A stretch of 5,264 nt of DNA from Tannerella sp. GTDB taxonomy: Bacteria > Bacteroidota > Bacteroidia > Bacteroidales > Tannerellaceae. The stretch spans positions 1 through 5,264 of the forward strand of contig JAISJX010000343.1 in assembly GCA_031261145.1 (NCBI GenBank), given 5' to 3'. A model generated the notes under the pieces. That model saw only the letters and a program-made list of their open reading frames with translations, was not told where the DNA came from and made no database searches. Every line of letters begins with the position of its first letter. Positions within the stretch are counted from its first letter, which is position 1. Positions 1-5,264 of the stretch are shown in pieces. The position numbers and the translations under genes are program-made.

Positions 1-15
1 AAAGGGTATTTTGCA

Positions 16-96
16 CGTCATTGCGAGGGCGAAGCCCGAAGCAATCAATTGAAAATCAATAGACTGGATTGCTTCACCTAACGGTTCGCAATGACG
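16..96. repeat. Imperfect palindromic intergenic repeat (MITE/REP-like)
   Basis: Two outer arms of 11 bp are perfectly complementary (CGTCATTGCGA at 16-26, TCGCAATGACG at 86-96). Inside them lies a second perfect 9-bp pair (GAAGCAATC at 38-46, GATTGCTTC at 67-75). The segments between outer and inner arms do not pair with each other, but each can fold on itself: GGGC-GAA-GCCC at 27-37 and ACC-TAAC-GGT at 76-85. The apex has its own small hairpin (ATTGA/TCAAT, 48-60). The result would be a cross-shaped fold in DNA or RNA. Arms of the type CGTCATTGCGAGG...GAAGCAATC are, from memory, a recurrent intergenic palindrome in many bacterial genomes, including Bacteroidota. No transposase and no clear target-site duplication is visible, so calling it a non-autonomous mobile element is inference. 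Confidence 0.7.
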
Positions 97-370
97 AAAC
101 CGGACTTTTTGGTCAGCCCCAACATATTGGTAGAAAAACACACACGCCTGCCACCGTCCCGTACGAGGGACGATATGTGGTATGACAGGATAACCGTCAT
201 TCATTTTGTCATGTTCATCATTTTAATCATCTTAAAATCACAGTTCAGACAAAGGGGAGATGGCGGGTTAGCGCCTTGCCATGACGTTGGGCGGTGGCAT
301 ACCCGACGTTATTGATTGCTAAATAAGCGAACAAAGATAAAAAATATAAATCAGACAGTAGTAGAAATAT
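97..370. other. Non-coding stretch with small hairpins, no convincing gene
   Basis: This stretch between the palindromic repeat and the eno promoter region holds no open frame that looks coding. It contains at least two stem-loops: CGTCCC-GTACGA-GGGACG at 155-172 (6-bp perfect stem, 6-nt loop) and ACGTTGGG/CCCGACGT at 284-291 and 302-309 (8 pairs including one G-T, 10-nt loop). A third weaker fold, ATGGC/GCCAT at 260-264 and 278-282, competes with an inner GGCG/CGCC pairing. None is followed by a T run, so they do not look like terminators. No tRNA, rRNA or riboswitch class was recognised. The structured, fairly GC-rich part (about 250-310) differs from the A/T-rich leader that follows and may be repeat-derived or the 3' remains of an upstream transcript. 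Confidence 0.45.
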
Positions 371-373
371 CAT

Positions 374-403
374 AAAAAACAGTACTTTTGTAGCTGTTTT
401 TTT
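374..403 (+). terminator. Terminator-like inverted repeat directly upstream of eno
   Basis: AAAAAACAG (374-382) is perfectly complementary to CTGTTTTTT (394-402). The pairing continues inward as TAC/GTA (383-385, 390-392) around a TTTT loop, with one unpaired G at 393. The right arm runs into seven T residues (397-403), so the shape fits an A-tailed, U-tailed intrinsic terminator that could act on transcripts arriving from the left. The stem is A/T-rich and weak. The same bases contain the candidate -7 box of eno, so the palindrome could instead be a DNA-level operator. Which role applies cannot be decided from sequence. Confidence 0.4.
383..390 (+). promoter_or_regulatory. Candidate -7 promoter box for eno (TAnnTTTG)
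   Basis: TACTTTTG matches the Bacteroidota primary sigma (sigma-ABfr) -7 consensus TAnnTTTG exactly and lies 26 bp before the eno ATG. No good -33 TTG/TTTG element is seen at the usual 19-21 bp spacing upstream. A start site a few bases after the box would leave a short A/T-rich leader of about 20 nt. The A/T-rich leader without a Shine-Dalgarno is usual for this phylum. Confidence 0.5.
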
Positions 404-413
404 AAATACATAA

Positions 414-1697
<1,284 letters not shown>

Positions 1698-1721
1698 AAA
1701 GGTTTTCAGGTTAACCAATGT

Positions 1722-1761
1722 AAGAAAAAGAGCCTTTCTTTGCAGAAAGGCTCTTTTTCTT
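1722..1761. terminator. Bidirectional intrinsic terminator between eno and nfeD
   Basis: An 18-bp perfect stem (AAGAAAAAGAGCCTTTCT at 1722-1739, its complement at 1744-1761) closes a 4-nt loop TTGC. The GC core GAGCC/GGCTC is flanked by A tracts on the left arm and T tracts on the right arm, so both strands end in a U-rich tail. It sits 25 bp after the eno stop codon and 37 bp after the nfeD stop codon on the other strand. It can therefore terminate both convergent genes. Confidence 0.93.
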
Positions 1762-1797
1762 TAACCGGATATACTACCTGTATGAATGGGGCTGACC

Positions 1798-3201
1798 TCA
1801 CTCTTTTTCCACATACACTTGTGCGTTCTCGAAGCGTACGACGCGCACGGTGGCGCCTTTCTCTATAAAGCCCGATTCCGAGATGCCGTCATATCCCGTC
1901 CCGTCAATTGTCACTTTCCCCGAAGGACGCAGCACGGTAGCCGCAATCCCTTCTTTGCCAACCAAGTCGAAGAGCGACGGGGCAGACACCGCATGTTCCA
2001 AATCCGCGGTTAACGCTACCTGACGAAACAGGCCCTGCCTCCCGATTCGATGAGACAGCCAAAGTACGCCCGCCATACCCAGGATGATGCCAATCCAGAC
2101 AATCATAGCTGCGCGTCCGATTTCAGCGCCGCTCACCCCGTCAAAACGGAACGTGGTATTATTCAGCAAGGCAAGGATGAAGCCGGTCACTATCAACACC
2201 ATCCCGCTGACGCCGGCAATTCCGAATCCGGGAATCACAACTATCTCAAGGACAACCAGAATGACGCCGAAGACAAACAGCAGGATTTCCCAATTGGCTG
2301 CCAGCCCTTCCACATACAGCGGCAAGAAATAGAGAATGGCGGCAACGATGGAGGCAATCAAGGGAAAACCGACGCCCGGCGTTTGCAACTCGAAATAGAT
2401 GCCGCCGATGATAATCAGAATCAGCAGCGATTGCAGTACCGGATTCATCAGGAACCCTCTCAGGTCATCCATCCACGAAGGCTGATAGCTCGTCAACTGA
2501 TACTCCTGATAGCCCAGATAATGCGTGACGACCTCCTCCACCGACCCGGCAATCCCGTCGCAATAACCCCATTTCAGAGCTTCATCGGCCGTGAAAGTCA
2601 GCGTCTTGCCGGAGTCGATTACATTTGGAATCACGATACGGTCGTCCACCATCGCTTCTGCAATCTGCGGGTCGCGTTTCCAGCGCAAAGTGGTGTCCTT
2701 CCCGTGAATGACGGTATCTTTTCCATGCGCTTCGGCAGTGGAACGCATCAGGGAACGCATGTAGGACTGATATTTGTCCGGCAATTCGCCCCCGCTCTCA
2801 TTCACCACGGTCGCCGCGCCGATATTCGCCCCTTTCCGCATGTATATCTTTTTACATGCCAGCGAAATAAGCGCCCCGGCGGAAGCGGCGTTGTTGTCAA
2901 TAAACACATACACCGGGAGAGGGCAGTATAAAATGGCGGTACGCATCGAATCCGCCGATTCCAACAGTCCGCCGTAGGTGTTCATGTGGATTAAAACAGC
3001 ATCTGCACCAAGCGATTGCGCTTCCATTAACCCGTGGCTAAGATAGAGCAGGGTCGTCTGACTGATTTCTTTTTTGATGTCAATCGTATAAACCAGCGCC
3101 GGATGTCCGGACGGTTGTGCGGAAACCGGCCGGCACAATCCGGCCAGCAGGCAGATGATAAAACTGCCTGTCCGGCAAATGTTCAAAAATTGTCGTTTCA
3201 T
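1798..3201 (-). CDS. NfeD-family membrane-bound ClpP-class serine protease (NfeD1b type)
   Basis: This is a membrane-anchored protease of the NfeD/STOPP family, whose studied relatives cut hydrophobic segments of stomatin-like partners. With the chosen start the protein has 467 residues. Residues 1-28 are a signal peptide (MKRQ, hydrophobic core, VSA then Q). A ClpP/crotonase-like domain (about 35-230) carries NTYGG (74-78), nucleophile Ser107 in AASAGA and Lys143 in PDKYQSYM, which aligns with the Lys of the Pyrococcus Ser-Lys dyad. Five membrane segments lie at about 255-271, 279-296, 304-324, 327-346 and 363-382. An OB-fold NfeD domain (about 406-467) ends the protein. The frame stays open 29 codons further, to an ATG at 3288, but that start would bury the signal peptide, so ATG 3201 is preferred. 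An AAAGAA stretch precedes it. The gene stands alone: no stomatin/flotillin (SPFH) gene is adjacent. A duplicated HGKDT (160-164, 167-171) lies in the protease domain. Confidence 0.93.
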   Translation of the reverse strand: MKRQFLNICRTGSFIICLLAGLCRPVSAQPSGHPALVYTIDIKKEISQTTLLYLSHGLMEAQSLGADAVLIHMNTYGGLLESADSMRTAILYCPLPVYVFIDNNAASAGALISLACKKIYMRKGANIGAATVVNESGGELPDKYQSYMRSLMRSTAEAHGKDTVIHGKDTTLRWKRDPQIAEAMVDDRIVIPNVIDSGKTLTFTADEALKWGYCDGIAGSVEEVVTHYLGYQEYQLTSYQPSWMDDLRGFLMNPVLQSLLILIIIGGIYFELQTPGVGFPLIASIVAAILYFLPLYVEGLAANWEILLFVFGVILVVLEIVVIPGFGIAGVSGMVLIVTGFILALLNNTTFRFDGVSGAEIGRAAMIVWIGIILGMAGVLWLSHRIGRQGLFRQVALTADLEHAVSAPSLFDLVGKEGIAATVLRPSGKVTIDGTGYDGISESGFIEKGATVRVVRFENAQVYVEKE

Positions 3202-3398
3202 TTCTTTATTATTATGATTATCAGCGTTTAACATGCCATTATACGTTTCATTAACAGTCTCTTTATATACTATAAAATGTTTATTCATTCGTCAATTCAG
3301 TTAAATATCCGAAAATCCAGAACAATATCCACCCCGAATTTGTATATTTGCATAAGAGAGCAGATAATATAAAGAGAGCTAATTGAAAATATACAGCT
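3202..3398. promoter_or_regulatory. Divergent regulatory region between nfeD and the sigma gene
   Basis: About 200 bp of A/T-rich DNA separates the two divergent genes and must hold both promoters. On the sigma side there is a clear TAnnTTTG box at 3343. On the nfeD side no TAnnTTTG was found on the minus strand. An 11-bp motif, ATATAAAGAGA, occurs once on each strand in mirror orientation (plus 3367-3377; minus, read from 3268 to 3258). The octamer AAGAGAGC is directly repeated at 3354-3361 and 3372-3379 in the sigma leader. If nfeD starts at 3288 instead of 3201, the left 87 bp would be coding. Confidence 0.5.
3343..3350 (+). promoter_or_regulatory. Candidate -7 promoter box for the ECF sigma gene (TAnnTTTG)
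   Basis: TATATTTG is an exact match to the Bacteroidota -7 consensus TAnnTTTG, 48 bp before the ATG at 3399. It implies a leader of roughly 40 nt that would begin near the repeated AAGAGAGC octamers. No convincing -33 TTG element was found at the expected spacing. Confidence 0.6.
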
Positions 3399-3908
3399 AT
3401 GAAAACGGCGCAATTTCAGAAAAATTTATTGAGTATGCAAGAAAATATGATGAATTTTGCATTGACTCTTACAGCAAATCGTGATGATGCCTATGATTTA
3501 TTGCAGGAAACATCCCTTAAAGTGTTGGATAACAAAGAAAAATTTGTCGACAACCGGAATTTTAAAGGATGGGTGCTAACTGTGATGCGGAATATTTTTA
3601 TCAATAATTACCATAAAATTGTCCGCACACAAACGATTATTGACCAAAGCATTGATTTATACAACTTAGACGTGGCGAATGATGCTGATTTTGACTCGCC
3701 GGACAATACGCTCCGGCTTCAGGAGATTACAGATGCCATCAACAGCTTGAATCAGGATTTGAAAATATCGTTTTCCATGTATTTGAGCGGGTACCAGTAT
3801 AACGAAATTGCGGATAAACTGAACTGTCCCATCGGTACGGTTAAAAGCCGCATCTTCTTCGCCCGCAAGATATTAAAGGAAAAACTGAAAGACTTCAACT
3901 GCGAATAG
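3399..3908 (+). CDS. RNA polymerase sigma factor, ECF subfamily (orphan)
   Basis: This is an extracytoplasmic-function sigma-70 factor that would direct RNA polymerase core to a specific promoter set. The 169-residue protein has the usual two-domain ECF length. Sigma region 2 spans about residues 8-80: helix 2.1-2.2 with NRDDAYDLLQETSLKVLDN, then NFKGWVLTVMRNIFINNYHK for regions 2.3-2.4 (promoter melting and -10 recognition). A short acidic linker (about 88-104, ANDADFDSPDN) leads to region 4 (about 107-163), where GYQYNEIADKLNCPIGTVKSR is the helix-turn-helix for -35 recognition. There is no region 1 or 3. No anti-sigma gene follows: the next gene is convergent, so control is probably transcriptional or by an unlinked partner. 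It resembles, from memory, the widely conserved stand-alone ECF factors of Bacteroidales. Kinship to Porphyromonas gingivalis SigP is possible but untested. ATG 3399 is supported by the -7 box and by MKTAQFQKNL at the family-typical N-terminus. Confidence 0.95.
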   Translation: MKTAQFQKNLLSMQENMMNFALTLTANRDDAYDLLQETSLKVLDNKEKFVDNRNFKGWVLTVMRNIFINNYHKIVRTQTIIDQSIDLYNLDVANDADFDSPDNTLRLQEITDAINSLNQDLKISFSMYLSGYQYNEIADKLNCPIGTVKSRIFFARKILKEKLKDFNCE

Positions 3909-3958
3909 GCCGGGCAAGGTTTTCAGAAGGAGGGCATGACAAAATGCCGGTTCCCGGT
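3909..3958. other. Short convergent gap with a weak hairpin
   Basis: Fifty bases separate the stop codons of the sigma and esterase genes. GGCAT (3933-3937) and ATGCC (3944-3948) can form a 5-bp hairpin with a GACAAA loop. No T run follows on either strand, so a factor-independent terminator is not well supported. The heptamer CCGGTTC is repeated in tandem at 3947-3961, overlapping the esterase stop codon. How the two convergent transcripts end is not evident, and they may overlap. Confidence 0.35.
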
Positions 3959-5264
3959 TCAATAACGGTGAATCCGCACCCGGAGTTCTTTTTTATGCAA
4001 AACGCCGGTCGCGTCGGTAATGCAGGCGGTGACTTGTCCGAAACCGCCCTTGTCATACCAGACCACCTTGACCGCATCCGTCGTCTGTTCAAGAATAATA
4101 CCTCCTTGCACACGCCATTGAACGGATCCGGACGAAGCAGCATGAGCGACCCGGTAGACGGAAGTCGCATCCGAAGGGTGAACATCAGCGTCGCCTTCAA
4201 GGGTATAACCGGGAAATTGTTTCTCCCATTGACGATACAAAAAACGGCTGATTTCGTCCCTGATTTTATACATGTTCTGATTGAAAGAACCGTCCCCGCC
4301 GGTCTGCGGCTCGTGTCCGTAGCCGTTGAACGGGACATATCTGACCGGCAAATCATTTTGATTCATGTATTTATAAATGGAGGCAGAGCCATGCAGCCGC
4401 CAGGACGAGGCCAGCATGTTGTGCAGGAAATCCCCGATGACGTCTTTAAACGGCAAACCCGACTCACTCTGGACAATATCGTCGTTTGTACCGTGAAACA
4501 GCAACACCGGAACCGTGTTGTTGATGAAATTCAGGTCGGAAAGCCCGCCCCACAGGGAAACAACGCCGGCAAGGTGAATGTCCGCACTCAGCCGGTTGCC
4601 TGAACCGTCCAATCCACCCAACTCTTTTATATTAACGCTTTTGTACACCTCGTGATCATCCATGAACGCGGTAGTCAGGGCAATGATACCGCCGGCGCTG
4701 TTGCCGCCGATATAAATCTGGCGGGGGTCGATACCTAACCCGTCGCTGTGATTGATGACATACCGCAACGCCGCCCGGACGTCCTGAACGCCCCGGTAAA
4801 TTGCATTTTCGACTGCGGCAGCCCCCTTGAGCGTCGTTCCCAGACGGTAATTGACGGAGATTACCACAAAGCCTTTCTTCACTAAATCGTCCGTCAGGAA
4901 AGTCTGGGTTTGCGTCACTTTGTCTCCGAAGAAAAACGCCCCGCCGTGAATAAACAGAAACAGCGGCCGTTGTCGCTGGGAATCGCCGGCAGGTTGATAG
5001 ACGTCCATGTATAACGACTGGTCTGTCCTTTTACCGAAGACGGTGTTTTTCAATTCCTTCCAGATTTCCTTTCCAATCTGCACATAATTGTTGTTTGGAA
5101 TTTTATCAATCGGTTTGGAGGTATAATAGCCTGACGCCGAGCCGTATTTAACCTCCCGGTCTGAAACGATGGCGTCGAAAACGGATTCTTTATATCTTTC
5201 CGGGCAGGAAAGACATTCCCGGATTTTAGGCTGGTACGCCAGACGGATGGTTTGCTTTTTTATT
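3959..5264 (-). CDS. Alpha/beta-hydrolase esterase with C-terminal PKD-like domain (N-terminus beyond window)
   Basis: This is a carboxylesterase/lipase-type hydrolase with 434 visible residues; substrate unknown. The frame is open to the window edge, so the true start lies outside; the GTG at 5083 (codon 61) is internal, since coding sequence continues above it. Visible residues 1-60 are a leading segment with CxxC (17-20) and VKYGSASGYYTSKP. The hydrolase fold (about 80-345) has the oxyanion motif HGGAFFFGDK (HGG 106-108), NYRLG, nucleophile Ser189 in GGNSAGG, Asp261 in FHGTNDD and His317 in GYGHEP, so the triad is complete. After the helix RFLYRQWEKQFPGY, residues about 360-430 resemble PKD-like beta domains of Bacteroidota secreted proteins (VQWRVQGGIILEQ, VKVVWYDKGG). 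No type IX sorting domain follows. Export is likely by analogy, but the signal peptide would lie outside the window. It stands alone, convergent with the sigma gene. Confidence 0.85.
   Translation of the reverse strand, partial: IKKQTIRLAYQPKIRECLSCPERYKESVFDAIVSDREVKYGSASGYYTSKPIDKIPNNNYVQIGKEIWKELKNTVFGKRTDQSLYMDVYQPAGDSQRQRPLFLFIHGGAFFFGDKVTQTQTFLTDDLVKKGFVVISVNYRLGTTLKGAAAVENAIYRGVQDVRAALRYVINHSDGLGIDPRQIYIGGNSAGGIIALTTAFMDDHEVYKSVNIKELGGLDGSGNRLSADIHLAGVVSLWGGLSDLNFINNTVPVLLFHGTNDDIVQSESGLPFKDVIGDFLHNMLASSWRLHGSASIYKYMNQNDLPVRYVPFNGYGHEPQTGGDGSFNQNMYKIRDEISRFLYRQWEKQFPGYTLEGDADVHPSDATSVYRVAHAASSGSVQWRVQGGIILEQTTDAVKVVWYDKGGFGQVTACITDATGVLHKKELRVRIHRY

Noticed and set aside
91..315. Plus-strand 74-codon open frame with a hydrophobic stretch
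   Set aside because: Its ATG lies inside the palindromic repeat arm, it crosses two hairpins, and the residues after the hydrophobic part do not resemble a known protein. It is most likely a chance frame.
2050..2931. Long plus-strand open frame (293 codons) antisense to nfeD
   Set aside because: The protein is rich in H, Q, N and D with no domain, as expected when a frame mirrors the codons of the real gene. The minus-strand frame has clear NfeD homology.
3115..3160. Lipoprotein signal in the NfeD leader (LAGLC)
   Set aside because: The residue before Cys is Leu rather than Gly, Ala or Ser, and a good signal peptidase I site (VSA then Q) follows shortly after.
3944..4603. Plus-strand 219-codon frame antisense to the esterase
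   Set aside because: It mirrors the esterase C-terminal half, shows no recognisable domain, and starts inside the convergent gap; the opposite strand carries the catalytic motifs.
5081..5083. GTG at 5083 as the esterase start codon
   Set aside because: In-frame coding continues for 60 codons to the window edge, including conserved-looking VKYGSASGYYTSKP, and no start-site features precede the GTG.

Overview
The window looks like a chromosomal segment of a member of the Bacteroidota, most likely order Bacteroidales. The enolase carries the Bacteroides-type signature [17 protein letters not shown]. Two leaders contain the Bacteroidota -7 promoter box TAnnTTTG, and genes start behind A/T-rich leaders without a strong Shine-Dalgarno. 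The genus cannot be fixed from the sequence alone.

Layout, left to right. Positions 1-416 are non-coding and rich in structure: a cross-shaped palindromic repeat (16-96), two further hairpins (155-172, 284-309), and an inverted repeat with a T run that encloses a candidate -7 box just before the first gene. Then comes eno (417-1697, +), complete, with all catalytic and metal-binding residues. It converges on an nfeD-type gene (1798-3201, -), and a strong 18-bp hairpin (1722-1761) in the gap can terminate both. NfeD is a membrane-bound ClpP-class serine protease with signal peptide, Ser-Lys dyad, five membrane segments and a C-terminal OB fold. Divergent from it, across about 200 bp, is a gene for an ECF sigma factor (3399-3908, +) with no anti-sigma gene beside it. 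The sigma gene converges, across a 50-bp gap, on an alpha/beta-hydrolase esterase (3959 to the window edge, -). The esterase is cut off at its N-terminus by the window boundary and ends in a PKD-like domain.

The four genes alternate in direction (+ - + -), so each is probably its own transcription unit, with no operon in view. Enolase is central glycolysis. NfeD and the esterase are predicted envelope or exported proteins, and an orphan ECF sigma factor between them could plausibly control envelope functions, but the sequence shows no regulatory link. I do not see an obviously new multi-gene system, mobile element, CRISPR array or RNA gene. The best leads are the folded intergenic repeat, the promoter inside a terminator-like palindrome before eno, the mirrored motif in the nfeD/sigma divergent region, and the domain architecture of the truncated esterase.
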